Source of the DNA: Cellvibrionaceae bacterium
GTDB lineage: Bacteria > Pseudomonadota > Gammaproteobacteria > Pseudomonadales > Cellvibrionaceae
Direction: 5' to 3'
NCBI GenBank assembly: GCA_021151825.1
Contig: JAGKWQ010000004.1
Span: 248,001-312,000, forward strand
DNA length: 64,000 nucleotides
The position numbers and the translations under genes are program-made. Positions 34,401-43,835 of this stretch are shown here, in pieces (the first letter of the stretch is position 1; each line of letters begins with the position of its first letter). The notes under the pieces were generated by a model that saw only the letters and a list, made by a program, of their open reading frames with translations, did not search any database and was not told the DNA's origin.

Positions 34401-37286
34401 TTAGAAATGAGTGCTAAACACCGCCCCCACCCAGCGACGATGCAAGAACGGTTGGTAGCTGGTCCAGCCGGCTTCGTGTGGAGCTTCGTCAAAGATATTT
34501 TTTACGATCAGGCTTAAATCATATTCGCCATCTTTGCTGGCCAAACCGATAGAAAAATCGGTGATTACATAGGAAGGTAAATCACCGTATTTTGAATAGG
34601 TATCGCCAATGTTATAAGTGCTGATGTAGGCCGCATTCAAACTTGAGCGAACATTGAGTGAATTTAATGGATAAATATATTCCGCACCAGCATTGACCGT
34701 CCATTCAGATGCACCGGGAATGGTTTCGCCAGAGCGGTCTATGTAAGGTTCGGGTAAATAGGCGAGTTCATCCGGTTTGGGAACGTTTTTAAAATCCACA
34801 TAATGGGCATCGTTATAGGCGCCGCTGATGCGCAGTGTTAAATTTTCTATACCGTTATAGTTCGCATCAAATTCCACACCTTGCGTGCGAATTTCGGGAA
34901 CGTTGCCTTGGGCGGTAACATAAACAATCGCCGCATTTTTTTCTGCTTCCGTGGCTGTTGCCGGTAAGTCGGCAATGGCTACCTCAGTGGCAAACTCATC
35001 CAGTAAACGCACAGATTGTTGGTAATTAGTGAGATTTGCAATATAAATGTCAGCATTGAATGTCAGCGTCTCATCAAATAGAAATGTTTTTATACCAATT
35101 TCAAAAGCATTGGTTTTTTCCGGTTTTACACCGGTTGGAACACCATTAATGTTAAATGCAGTTCCCGATTTCTCCCCGTGTTGCCAGGTCACATAACCGG
35201 TTAATTGATCGCTGATTTTGTAATTCTGGCTGATGTTCGCGGTGTATAACGTATCATCGTAATAACTGATTACATTGCGATATATCTGCCCAAGTTGTGT
35301 TGCGCGAACGCCTTTTGCCGCACCCACTTGTGCCTTCTGTGCAGCGGTGAGGCTGTTGTAAGCCTGGCCGGGTATGCTGGTGATGGCGACTCCATAATAT
35401 TTATTGGCAACTTTATCGGCGACGGTAAGTTGCTCGGGCGTATTGTTATTGGCGATGGTGGTCGTACCGTCCGCATTTTTAATTTGCTTGCCCAGTGTAC
35501 CGTTCGTCGTTGATGCAAACCCTCCCAGGTTAATGCCGCGCACTACATCAGGATTGAGTAAACCACCAGAGCCGTTACTGGCGAGAGGAACATCATCTTC
35601 AGTGGAGCGATCTTCAGTACCTACACGCAAACCTGCCGAGAATGTTGCCGCTTCACTCCAATGCCAATCCACTTGACCAAACAGCGCATTACTTTTTGCG
35701 GTCACCCAGGTATTGCCATCTTTGAATAAATCATTGAGTGAGTCTTTCAACAGTGCAAGGCCCGGGCCGCGATTAATACCGGCATTGCGTTCCAATAAAT
35801 TATATTGAGCATTGGTGGCAAACCAGGCGCCGGCGTCAGCACCCCAACCGGTGCGGTTATCAATTTCAGTTTCTGATTCGTAGAGAAATACACCGGCTTT
35901 GTAATCGATCGTTCCGCCTTTTATTGAGCTGATTGAAAACTCCTGGCTGTATTGTTTGAATTGAATTCCACCACCGCCGTGTTTGCTTACATCAAACGGT
36001 GTTCCTTCATCGTTATGCGCATTGAAATAGAAAAAACGATAACCGGTTAAGGATTTAACAATATGGTCTGCCACTTCCCAATTGATATCGGCGGAACTTC
36101 CGCCGGTTGAATTATATTGGCCCTGGAATTCGTTAAAGGCGACGCGTCCACCAGAACCTTCTTCCACCAGGTAATCACCATAGTAACTGTAATTTTCATT
36201 GCCGGTTTCGGGACTCGGTCGCTCGGAAAACCAACTGCGTGCACCTGTCCAGGTACCGGCGTTATTGGTAAAGCCATAAAGTTTTGCGCGAACTGTTGTA
36301 CCGTTAGGATCAGTCAGTGTGCCGTTATCATAGCGCTCGGGTTGATCGTGACGATAAGTCAAACCATTTTCCAATTGATTGCCTTTAGGCTGGCGGTCAT
36401 AGCTAAGGCGAATATTCAAATCATCGGAGGGTGTAAATAAAAGTTGTACGCGACCGGCAGCGCGATCCTTGTTGTAGAACGTGCGGTTATCATCAAAACC
36501 ATATTGGTTGCGATAATAGCCTTGGCCTTTACTAACCAGTAATGCACCGCGCCATGCGACTAGACCATCAATTAACGGGCCGCCGGTAGCGACGCGCGCA
36601 ACCATGTTGTCCCATTGTCCAAAGCCGATAGAAAAATCTGTGCTTGGCGTAAAAGAAGGGCGACGTGTTGTGAAGGAAACTTGTCCGGCGCTACCACCTT
36701 TCCCGCCCTGGGTACCCGTTGGGCCGCGAAACGCTTCTACGGCTTCAATATCATAAAACTCAAAATTTCCCAGTGAGATAAGCCCGTAACTAATTCCATC
36801 GAGCGACACTAAAACACTGGGGTCTTGTACTTCTGCCGAACCACGTTTACCAATACCGCGAATAGATAATGTTGCACTGCGAGTGTTTGCCTGGTTAAAG
36901 CTGACGTTGGCGAGGCGTTTAGTAATTGCGTTGTAATCTGCCGCTAATTCGCGTTCCAATTCTTTACCGGTAACGACGGATACTGAAACGGGTTCGTTGT
37001 GAACGCGTTGCAAATTTTTAGCTTCACGGATAGCGGTAAGTGTGACTTCACCGACGGCTGTTGGCTGGGTTTCAACTAATTCTTCCACTTGATCTGCTTG
37101 CACCGTTGTTTCAGTTTCTGCGGCCTCATCTGCTGCTATTTGAGCGTCTTCTTTTTTTTCATCGTTTTTAAGTGGGGATTGTTGTGCAAAACCATAAGGT
37201 GTAACCACCATCAGGCTGATCAGTGTCACTGCAAGTAAATCCGGTTTGAAAGATAACTTTCTTACTTTTATTGGTAGTGGTCTCAT
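34401..37286 (-). CDS. TonB-dependent receptor 2
   Basis: 961 residues from ATG 37286 (TTGGAG 6 bases upstream; the TTG at 37298 is rejected). Signal peptide ends GFAQ, then a Glu/Asp/Gln-rich linker, and VTLTAIREAKNLQRVHNEPVSVSVV (in part) opens the plug. Plug features NTRSATLSIRGIGKRGSAEVQDPSV and AFRGPTGTQGGKGGSAG (in parts) are present. Barrel to the C-terminal Phe (VFSTHF). The family insertion carries LTAAQKAQVGAAKGVR, and the HGEKSGTAFNINGVPTG block puts it with TBDR-5 in the SGTAFNING subgroup. Outer-membrane import; ligand unknown. Followed by a lipoprotein hydrolase gene. Confidence 0.92.
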   Translation of the reverse strand: MRPLPIKVRKLSFKPDLLAVTLISLMVVTPYGFAQQSPLKNDEKKEDAQIAADEAAETETTVQADQVEELVETQPTAVGEVTLTAIREAKNLQRVHNEPVSVSVVTGKELERELAADYNAITKRLANVSFNQANTRSATLSIRGIGKRGSAEVQDPSVLVSLDGISYGLISLGNFEFYDIEAVEAFRGPTGTQGGKGGSAGQVSFTTRRPSFTPSTDFSIGFGQWDNMVARVATGGPLIDGLVAWRGALLVSKGQGYYRNQYGFDDNRTFYNKDRAAGRVQLLFTPSDDLNIRLSYDRQPKGNQLENGLTYRHDQPERYDNGTLTDPNGTTVRAKLYGFTNNAGTWTGARSWFSERPSPETGNENYSYYGDYLVEEGSGGRVAFNEFQGQYNSTGGSSADINWEVADHIVKSLTGYRFFYFNAHNDEGTPFDVSKHGGGGIQFKQYSQEFSISSIKGGTIDYKAGVFLYESETEIDNRTGWGADAGAWFATNAQYNLLERNAGINRGPGLALLKDSLNDLFKDGNTWVTAKSNALFGQVDWHWSEAATFSAGLRVGTEDRSTEDDVPLASNGSGGLLNPDVVRGINLGGFASTTNGTLGKQIKNADGTTTIANNNTPEQLTVADKVANKYYGVAITSIPGQAYNSLTAAQKAQVGAAKGVRATQLGQIYRNVISYYDDTLYTANISQNYKISDQLTGYVTWQHGEKSGTAFNINGVPTGVKPEKTNAFEIGIKTFLFDETLTFNADIYIANLTNYQQSVRLLDEFATEVAIADLPATATEAEKNAAIVYVTAQGNVPEIRTQGVEFDANYNGIENLTLRISGAYNDAHYVDFKNVPKPDELAYLPEPYIDRSGETIPGASEWTVNAGAEYIYPLNSLNVRSSLNAAYISTYNIGDTYSKYGDLPSYVITDFSIGLASKDGEYDLSLIVKNIFDEAPHEAGWTSYQPFLHRRWVGAVFSTHF

Positions 37287-37775
37287 CGGTTGCTCCAAAA
37301 TAAATAATGAGCAACACGTTTTGCAATTACTGAACCAGTAAAAATATCTTTTAAAGTGTGTGTTTTTTTAAACAATAAAAAATAGCTTTATTTTAACTTG
37401 ATGCACCCATGGATATGGATTGTTGTTGGAATAGCAGTTGTTGTGGAAAAGTAAAAAATCGGTAAGGCAGATTTATTTAATTTCAACATCAGTAGGAATT
37501 GTAAAAATATTCTATTTCCACAGTGCTGCACGAATAAACGCAGAAGTGTTGGGGTTTGGCAAGTGAGCTTGGGCGATGGTCAGTAGTGGTGTACATAACA
37601 TGGGCATTGGTTGACCTAAAGAGTTCCTGCTTTTCAATAGTTGGTATTAAGGTAATACTGGCGAAATCAGTAGGTTGTATCAATCTGTAACATTTGATTG
37701 CATTACCCATCCAGGTCACTAGTATTGCGTCTGCATCCAAAAGGAGATGCATGTATTATCAACCGAGGATCAATA
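37287..37775. promoter_or_regulatory. 489-bp divergent intergenic region, TBDR-2 / porin-like
   Basis: No gene recognised. A/T-rich near TBDR-2. It should hold both divergent promoters; CCGAGG at 37763-37768 serves the porin-like start. No operator seen. Confidence 0.45.
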
Positions 37776-38600
37776 ATGAAACCAATAATATGTTCTGTAA
37801 TTTTTACTGCTGCCAGCTTTACTCTTGCTCCTTTTGTTTATTCAGACAGCTATCGAAATGAAATTTATGTGCATTATAGCGATTCGAGCGATGTCGATGA
37901 ATATTCACTCAATTTACAAGCTAAACACTATTTTTCTGCAGTTGATATAACAGGTTTGCCCCTGGCCGAAGCCGCCTTTTTGCAAAAGGCCAGTTCACTG
38001 ACATTGGCTGCGAGCAATGATAATTATCAGTCGGGTGATTACGAGAACGACACTTATGCACGGAGTGCGAATGTCAATTATTTTATTCCCGATAGCATTT
38101 TTTTTGTAGGTGCTGGTGTAATCCAGCAAAAACATGTCATTCACAATTTCGACGGTGGTGATGATGCTGGTGTGTATGATTACTCCACACAGTGGCGATC
38201 TGACTGGAATGCACGAGTGGGTATTGCACCCGCTGATGGATTACAAATCTGGTCTGATTTTATCGAGGATGCCGATATTTCCGAGTACTGGAATCTGAGT
38301 GCCAAGTATGTAAAGCCCTTGGCGAATGAGCGGGCAATTGGTACAGAGATTCGTTATGCCGATGATGATATCGCGCATGTTCGCTCTTTGATGGTAAGCG
38401 CGGATTATTATTTTACCCATCGTTTCAGTGCGGGAGCGGGAGTAGCTGATTTCAAGTTTGATAATCCCTCTGTTAAAGATAATACCGCATACCATGTGCG
38501 TGCCCGTCACTTTGTAACTGAAAATGCCAGTATTGATTTTACGTATTATTCTTCCGACTATTCAGACCGTTGGGCGATAGGTGGGGCATTCAGGTTCTAA
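37776..38600 (+). CDS. Porin-like outer-membrane beta-barrel protein
   Basis: 274 residues from ATG 37776; the longer in-frame reading from 37698 adds a non-signal N-terminus. Signal peptide ends FVYSDS (about 24). The rest is alternating amphipathic strands with Tyr/Asp turns (RNEIYVHYSDSSD, LTLAASNDNY, FFVGAGVIQQK) and an aromatic C-terminus GGAFRF typical of barrel proteins recognised by Bam. It resembles putative general porins of about 250-300 residues. The function as a diffusion channel is inferred. A perfect 15-bp hairpin follows. Confidence 0.72.
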   Translation: MKPIICSVIFTAASFTLAPFVYSDSYRNEIYVHYSDSSDVDEYSLNLQAKHYFSAVDITGLPLAEAAFLQKASSLTLAASNDNYQSGDYENDTYARSANVNYFIPDSIFFVGAGVIQQKHVIHNFDGGDDAGVYDYSTQWRSDWNARVGIAPADGLQIWSDFIEDADISEYWNLSAKYVKPLANERAIGTEIRYADDDIAHVRSLMVSADYYFTHRFSAGAGVADFKFDNPSVKDNTAYHVRARHFVTENASIDFTYYSSDYSDRWAIGGAFRF

Positions 38601-38624
38601 CATTTAACATTGAAATAATCCGAA

Positions 38625-38664
38625 TTATTACTGGCTTTAATTCATTTTCTAAAGCCAGTAATAA
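38625..38664 (+). terminator. Terminator-like perfect hairpin
   Basis: TTATTACTGGCTTTA (38625-38639) and TAAAGCCAGTAATAA (38650-38664), loop 10 bases, 25 bases after the porin-like stop. No T run, but the stem is long and lies between convergent genes. Confidence 0.65.
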
Positions 38665-38823
38665 CCCTGGTATTTGATTGCCGGGTATGTGGTACGACTG
38701 GGTTAAGTGAATGTCTTCTAAAAAAATAATCGTTTAACCTTTAGAATTAGAAAAATATTTATCTATTTACGATAAATAAAAAGTTAAATAAATTTTATTT
38801 GTTGGAATTTATAGTTGCTACCA

Positions 38824-39876
38824 TCAAGTAGGTTTAAAAACCTGATCAATCAATCTGAACACCCCCGCATCCGCATCCATTTCAACCGTCCCACCAAACG
38901 GCACAATAAATTGTTGCCTAATATGACCAATCATTGCGCCGCGATACGCAGGAATATTTAGCGGTTTGATATGGTCATTAAAAATTTCTTCAATCGTTAA
39001 CCAACCATAACCACCATTTGGCCTGCAATCGACGCAGGCGCCGAAGATAAAGCCGGCGATTTTATCCAGTGCCCCCATTAGTTTTAATGTGCTGAGCATA
39101 CGGTCAATGCGATAGGGGGCTTCTTCCACATCTTCCAGAAAAAGAATTTTTCCGGTGAAGTCGGGCAGGTAAGGTGAGCCTGCCAATGCGGTAAATACGG
39201 TGAGGTTTCCGCCGATTAATTCACCGCGTACTTTTCCGCCGCGAATAGTGGCAGTGCGGTTTTGACGTTGTACCAAATCATCTTCATTGCCACGCACGTT
39301 TTCGTAGTGCATTAACTCGCGCTGGAAAAAGAGTCGCTGGAATTGATCGGCATTAAATGGATTCCAGCTGCCAGTTGCATTGGGGCCGTGAAAGGTGATC
39401 AAACCTGTTTGAGCATAAATGGCGTTATGTAATGCGGTGATATCTGAAAACCCCAACAATACTTTGGGGTTATTGCGAATAGTTTGATAATTCAATAACG
39501 GCAAGATACGCGCTGCACCGGAGCCGCCGCCGAGGCAGATAACGGCTTTAATTTCTTTATCGGCAAATGCGTCGTTGATGTCGCTTGCGCGTTCACTATC
39601 TGCTCCCGCTAAATGGCCGCGTCGCGCATTCAAGTGTTTTCCCAACTTCACATTAAATCCGAAGGCTTCCAGCGCTTCCTTTCCAATTTGTATTTCCAGG
39701 CTGTCGTCAACTGCTTTGGATGGGCATACTAATGCAACGATATCACCTTTATTCAACGCTACTGGCAGACGTTGTTTCGGGCTTTTTTTTCGAGCAGCAT
39801 TTGCGTTAGCAGAATTCATTAATGGTAGAAATGAGCTTGTTAACGCGAGGGTTTTTATGAATTGGCGCTTATCCAT
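38824..39876 (-). CDS. LD-carboxypeptidase-like protein (peptidase S66)
   Basis: 350 residues. The N-terminus KRQFIKTLAL is a Tat-like or Sec signal ending NANA. S66 marks: VALVCPSKAVDD, CLGGGSGAAR (114-123), LGFSDITALHNAI (141-153), GNLTVF, FLEDVEEAPYR (Glu248) and GAMIGHI (His318). Family enzymes remove the D-Ala from murein tetrapeptides or detoxify microcin C-type peptides, and are usually cytoplasmic; an exported version is less usual. The consensus around the nucleophile is GGYGSxR, here GGSGAAR, so the serine assignment is uncertain and activity needs testing. AAAGGATC upstream of ATG. Confidence 0.82.
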   Translation of the reverse strand: MDKRQFIKTLALTSSFLPLMNSANANAARKKSPKQRLPVALNKGDIVALVCPSKAVDDSLEIQIGKEALEAFGFNVKLGKHLNARRGHLAGADSERASDINDAFADKEIKAVICLGGGSGAARILPLLNYQTIRNNPKVLLGFSDITALHNAIYAQTGLITFHGPNATGSWNPFNADQFQRLFFQRELMHYENVRGNEDDLVQRQNRTATIRGGKVRGELIGGNLTVFTALAGSPYLPDFTGKILFLEDVEEAPYRIDRMLSTLKLMGALDKIAGFIFGACVDCRPNGGYGWLTIEEIFNDHIKPLNIPAYRGAMIGHIRQQFIVPFGGTVEMDADAGVFRLIDQVFKPT

Positions 39877-39970
39877 GTCGTTGATCCTTTAACGGATAAT
39901 TTATAGGGTACAGTTACGAACGTCTTATACTGCTATTTAATACTAGTTATGGGAAGGTGGGAACTTGAAT

Positions 39971-40483
39971 ATGAAAATAATAATGAATGGTTTATTACTC
40001 ATCATTTTCACTTTTAATATAAGTACTGCCTATTCATGCAGCAGACCTCCGGGCATGCCAACGGTGGAAGAGGCATATAATAAATCAATCAATGTTTATT
40101 TGGCTTTTGCAAAAACTATAAAAAATCACGAAAAGAGAAATGAACGAGGATATGAGTACTTCAGTCAGGAAATTGATTTTGAGGTGTTGGAGGTTTGGAA
40201 AGGAAATAAAAGAGTTGGTGAAAAAGTTAAATATATCAATGATCTTAGTAACACCTGTTTGGTAAGTGTGACTAACGATCCCCCATGGCTTGAAGAGGAG
40301 CCTTCTGAAAAAAGTGGTTCTAATCGACCTGTTTATGTTCGCATGTCTGGAATTTGGTTGATTTATGAATATTCCGAAAATATTTATGGCCTTGAACGTT
40401 CAGGGAGAACCGCTCCTTTGGAATATGGTGGAGCAATTGATCTGCCTGATTTGTATGTTCTTTCAGGAAAGCTGAAACGATAG
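39971..40483 (+). CDS. Small secreted protein, NTR/TIMP-like pattern
   Basis: 170 residues from ATG 39971. Signal peptide to about YS|CSRPP, so a cysteine starts the mature chain. Pattern: Cys at the mature N-terminus, a VYLAFAKTI strand, FEVLEVWKGNKRVGEKV, a second cysteine in NTCLVSV, then GIWLIYEYS. This Cys...F/L-A-K...VWKG...C...WLIY order recalls bacterial netrin/TIMP-like secreted domains. No function can be named. Divergent from the LD-carboxypeptidase-like gene. Its base composition is more A/T-rich than its neighbours. Confidence 0.55.
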   Translation: MKIIMNGLLLIIFTFNISTAYSCSRPPGMPTVEEAYNKSINVYLAFAKTIKNHEKRNERGYEYFSQEIDFEVLEVWKGNKRVGEKVKYINDLSNTCLVSVTNDPPWLEEEPSEKSGSNRPVYVRMSGIWLIYEYSENIYGLERSGRTAPLEYGGAIDLPDLYVLSGKLKR

Positions 40484-40549
40484 GTTAAGGCTCCTCCAGC
40501 AAATATGTATGAAAAACTGGAGGTTAAGGTAAGTAATTTTCCATCAGCC

Positions 40550-40592
40550 ATTCTCCAGGATACCGGCCGTAATACCGTACTCGCTGGAGAAT
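40550..40592. repeat. Short inverted repeat in a possible degraded palindromic element
   Basis: ATTCTCCAG (40550-40558) and CTGGAGAAT (40584-40592) flank a CCGGCC-containing centre. The surrounding 40490-40640 sequence looks like an intergenic palindromic element but I cannot match it to the 12342 unit. Confidence 0.35.
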
Positions 40593-40669
40593 TGGCGCTA
40601 TGGTGGATCACGGGCGGATTTTATCTTCCGCAATGATTTTTTATAAACAGGAAAAGTAAAAATAATTTC

Positions 40670-41290
40670 CTAGTAATCTTCAGGCTGGATGTCTCCACAA
40701 TCACTTGCTAACCAGGAACCGGTTTGTTCCGTGTCGTAGCGTTGTGATTTACCGTCAGTTTTAGTAACAAAGTAAGCTTTACCTTTGTATTGGGTTGGTG
40801 AAATAAATTCAATTTCACCTTCACCGGTAGCGCTTTGTTGCCCGGTACAAGTGTAAGTAGTTTTAAATTTTGTTTTACTGATTTGAGTGATGGTTGGTTT
40901 GCATTCGTCACCAGTTTCGGGCACGTAACCTTTATCGATTTGTGCCTGGGTGACACATTGTTTAACGATTGTGCCATCTTTACTGATTTGCACTTTATTG
41001 TTTTGCATGCTCACGCCTTGATCAGAAAATTTCATACCCTGTTGGGCCATCATGTCTTCCATCATTTTGCGTTGTTCGGGTGGCAAGCCCTCCATTTGTT
41101 TTTTCACTTCTTCCATGGCTTTTTGCATTTGTTCGGTTTGCGCTGCGAGATCGTTACCACCAATTAATTTAATGCGGTGTTCCCACAACCCGGGTTTCAT
41201 ATCAACTTTTAACGTGTCCGCGTGAAGCGGGAGTGATGTGCTTATTGCGAGTAAACCCATTAATGATATTAAGCCTGTGCTTTTGATCAT
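40670..41290 (-). CDS. Periplasmic DUF3617 protein
   Basis: 206 residues, signal peptide ending LHAD (about 25). DUF3617 marks: MKPGLWEHRIKL near the N-terminus, a Met/Gln/Glu-rich helix (about 50-90, QMQKAMEEVKKQMEG), then KQCVTQAQ, a second Cys in GDECKPT, a third in TYTCTG and a fourth in SDCGD. Two disulfides are likely. Function unknown for the family. AAGGAAC ribosome site. Stands alone downstream of the AraC gene. Confidence 0.82.
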   Translation of the reverse strand: MIKSTGLISLMGLLAISTSLPLHADTLKVDMKPGLWEHRIKLIGGNDLAAQTEQMQKAMEEVKKQMEGLPPEQRKMMEDMMAQQGMKFSDQGVSMQNNKVQISKDGTIVKQCVTQAQIDKGYVPETGDECKPTITQISKTKFKTTYTCTGQQSATGEGEIEFISPTQYKGKAYFVTKTDGKSQRYDTEQTGSWLASDCGDIQPEDY

Positions 41291-41434
41291 GATGTTGTTC
41301 CTTTCTGGTAAAACATTTTCTGGATTATCACTATCAGGTTTTCTGATAGCAGTTTTTCTGAATAGCAGGGTTGTTCTTGATGGTAATTCTTGATAGTAGA
41401 CTCTTCCGGTGTGTGGTGGTTCAGGCGTTTCATT

Positions 41435-41463
41435 TTCACTCCCTGACGTGAACAGGGAGTGAA
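41435..41463 (-). terminator. Terminator-like hairpin after the AraC gene
   Basis: TTCACTCCCTG (41435-41445) and CAGGGAGTGAA (41453-41463), perfect 11-bp stem with loop ACGTGAA, just beyond the stop of the AraC-type gene. No T run on the minus strand. Confidence 0.6.
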
Positions 41464-41481
41464 TGGGATGTGACGCATTCG

Positions 41482-42414
41482 TTAAACAGATTCCAATTGC
41501 CGCTCTTCACTTGGTGAGTGACCGATAATGCGTTTGAATGCACGACTGAACGCTGCTTCAGAATCATAACCGAGGCGATTTGCAGCTACCGCGATGCGCA
41601 TACCGTCCTGTGCAATCCAGTGGCGAGCCTGAAACATTTTCACGCGCGCAACATATTTGGCGGGCGATTCGCCGAGGGTGCGGGTGAATTTGTCGGTGAA
41701 GCTTGAGCGCGATGCGCCCATCACGGCGGCGAGGCTGGCGACGGTCCAATCCTGTTCAGGTTGGGTGTGAATTGCTGCCAATACTTTGCCGATTTGCGGG
41801 CAGCGCACAGCGGCAATCCAACCATCGGAATTACTGCACGCACACTCGACCCAGGCGCGGATAATACTCGCGGCCAATACATCGGCAAGGCGCGCGAGTA
41901 TGCCGCAGGCGCCGATGCGCGCGAGGGTAATTTCACGCTCCATGGACTCCAGTAAAATAGGTACGGATGGGTCGCGCGTGGCGAGGTCGCCGGCGCGCAT
42001 CATGTCCGGCATCATTGCGACTAACGGATGAAGCGGGTCGAGGTTAAAACGCATGGCGCCGCAAAACATCACATCCGGTTGGTTGTCGCTGTCGGCCAGA
42101 TCACCATTCACCAGATAGATATTTTCCGTTACCGCGCGGCGGGCGAGGGTATCTATATCAATGGCGGGCACATCGGGCGAGCTTGCCAGTATGTGAAAGC
42201 TGCCGCGCGGAAAAAGCACGGCGTCGCCCGGATTTAGCTGCACCCAATCCGTTGTACGCGTACGAACCCAGCAACCTCCCTGTGCGACAAAATGGAAGCG
42301 CGCCATTTTCTGCGCGGGGAAGGCAACTGCCCATGGCGGGTTTAACAGGCAGCGACCATATTCCACACCATCAAGACGCAGGCCGAGCAAGATCTCAGTC
42401 AATGTATCGCGCAT
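41482..42414 (-). CDS. AraC-family transcriptional regulator with cupin-type sensor domain
   Basis: 310 residues. N-terminal cupin-like domain (about 1-180) of the AraC-binding-like type, with HFVAQGGCWVRT, LNPGDAVLFPRGSFHIL. C-terminal double HTH (about 205-305): WTVASLAAVMGASRSSFTDKFTRTLGESPAKYV (in part) and RIAVAANRLGYDSEAAFSRAFKRIIG. It is divergent from an MFS transporter and an NADPH-type oxidoreductase gene, which it probably regulates in response to a small molecule. This layout is common for inducible detoxification cassettes. Confidence 0.9.
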   Translation of the reverse strand: MRDTLTEILLGLRLDGVEYGRCLLNPPWAVAFPAQKMARFHFVAQGGCWVRTRTTDWVQLNPGDAVLFPRGSFHILASSPDVPAIDIDTLARRAVTENIYLVNGDLADSDNQPDVMFCGAMRFNLDPLHPLVAMMPDMMRAGDLATRDPSVPILLESMEREITLARIGACGILARLADVLAASIIRAWVECACSNSDGWIAAVRCPQIGKVLAAIHTQPEQDWTVASLAAVMGASRSSFTDKFTRTLGESPAKYVARVKMFQARHWIAQDGMRIAVAANRLGYDSEAAFSRAFKRIIGHSPSEERQLESV

Positions 42415-42559
42415 AGTTGTCTCTTATTTTTTGCAAAGGGCTAGAGTGTTTTGGACAAAAGGGCATGTCTTTCGGATTTTATATCATAGAAAAGCCAAAA
42501 TTCTAACCCTACACTGCGGTTACATTTTCGAATTTTTCTCAAGTTATGTAGGACCGCCC

Positions 42560-43786
42560 ATGAACGATACAGCTTGCACTGATAATCCCGCCTTACTGCC
42601 ACCTTCAGAACCCCTTGCACCTCCCGATGCTTCCGCTGCTAATTGGCCGGGAATTATCAGCCTGGCGTTGGGCGTATTTGGCCTGGTGACTGCCGAGTTT
42701 TTGCCGGCCAGTTTGCTGACGGCAATGGCCACCGATCTGGGAATTTCCGCTGGTGCTGCCGGCCAGGCTGTTACGGCAACGGCGTTGGTTGGTGCGATTG
42801 CGGCCCCGACAATTCCTGTTCTCACCCGCAACCTGGATCGCAAGCTGGTATTGCTATTCCTATCGTTATTACTGGTCATTTCCAATGTACTCGCTGCTAC
42901 GGCAGAAAATTTTGCAGTGCTACTGGTATCGCGCATTTTATTGGGCGTTGCGCTCGGTGGTTTCTGGTCGATGTCGGCAGCGCTGGCAATGCGTCTGGTG
43001 CCGGACAATTTATTTGCGCGGGCGATGTCGGTAATTCTGACCGGTGTTTCTATCGCAACAGTGTGTGCTGCTCCATTGGGCGCTTATATCGGTGATCTGT
43101 GGGGATGGCGCAGTGCGTTTATCGTTGCCGGCGGTTTGAGCCTGGTGACAATCATCGCGCAGTTTTTTGCGATTCCTGCATTGCCGCCAAAAGATAATCC
43201 GAATTTGCGCACACTGTTTGAGTTGCTTGGGCGCACTCATGTACGTGTTGCATTGCTGGCGGTGTTGTTGGTTATCTCCGGACATTTTGCGGGCTTCACT
43301 TATATTCGCCCCTTATTGGAAGATGTAACGCATTTACCCGTTAGCGCTATTTCTGCGATTCTTCTGGGTTATGGTATTGGTGGTTTCTTCGGTAATTTCG
43401 CCGGTGCGCTTATCGCTGAGCGCAGCGAACGTTTTGCGATTGCCAGTGGCGGTGCGTTGATCGCAATTCTCGCGCTGACATTAATTATCGGTGGTGGTAA
43501 TGCGAGTGTGGCTGCGTTTTCTATCGCATTATGGGGATTTGCATTCGGCGCATTTCCGATTGGTTTCCAAACATGGATTGTGCGTGCTGCGCCGGATCAA
43601 GCAGAAGGCGCAGGCGGTTTATTAGTGGCTGCATTTCAAATCGCGATTGCCAGCGGCGCAATTGGTGGCGGATTGTTGGTCGATCATATCGGTGCATTAG
43701 GTGGGCCGGTATTCGCATTGATTGCAATTAGTATTGGTACCCTGGTGGTATTGATATTTGGTCCGCGCAAAACGCGCTCGGTTTGA
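42560..43786 (+). CDS. MFS transporter, DHA1-type exporter
   Basis: 408 residues starting at ATG 42560 (TAGGA just upstream); the longer frame from 42431 gives an unlikely N-terminus. Twelve hydrophobic segments. MFS motifs: LTRNLDRKLVLL after helix 2, RILLGVALGGFWSMSAALAMRL (in part), and GAYIGDLWGWRSAFIVAG after helix 5 (motif C-like). It resembles AraJ/NepI/arabinose-efflux relatives. Probably proton-driven export of a small compound. Divergent from AraC and 49 bases upstream of the oxidoreductase gene. Confidence 0.88.
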   Translation: MNDTACTDNPALLPPSEPLAPPDASAANWPGIISLALGVFGLVTAEFLPASLLTAMATDLGISAGAAGQAVTATALVGAIAAPTIPVLTRNLDRKLVLLFLSLLLVISNVLAATAENFAVLLVSRILLGVALGGFWSMSAALAMRLVPDNLFARAMSVILTGVSIATVCAAPLGAYIGDLWGWRSAFIVAGGLSLVTIIAQFFAIPALPPKDNPNLRTLFELLGRTHVRVALLAVLLVISGHFAGFTYIRPLLEDVTHLPVSAISAILLGYGIGGFFGNFAGALIAERSERFAIASGGALIAILALTLIIGGGNASVAAFSIALWGFAFGAFPIGFQTWIVRAAPDQAEGAGGLLVAAFQIAIASGAIGGGLLVDHIGALGGPVFALIAISIGTLVVLIFGPRKTRSV

Positions 43787-43835
43787 TATTGCGTTCAATT
43801 CAAATTTCCCGGAGAAATCCTAAAAGGAAAATATT

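Noticed and set aside
37698..37775. N-terminal extension of the porin-like protein
   Set aside because: Would bury the signal peptide; ATG 37776 has its own ribosome site.
40490..40640. Second copy of the 12342 palindromic element
   Set aside because: It has an inverted repeat but shares no clear sequence with the first element.
42431..42559. N-terminal extension of the MFS transporter
   Set aside because: Composition is unlike a transporter N-terminus, and TAGGA precedes the ATG at 42560.
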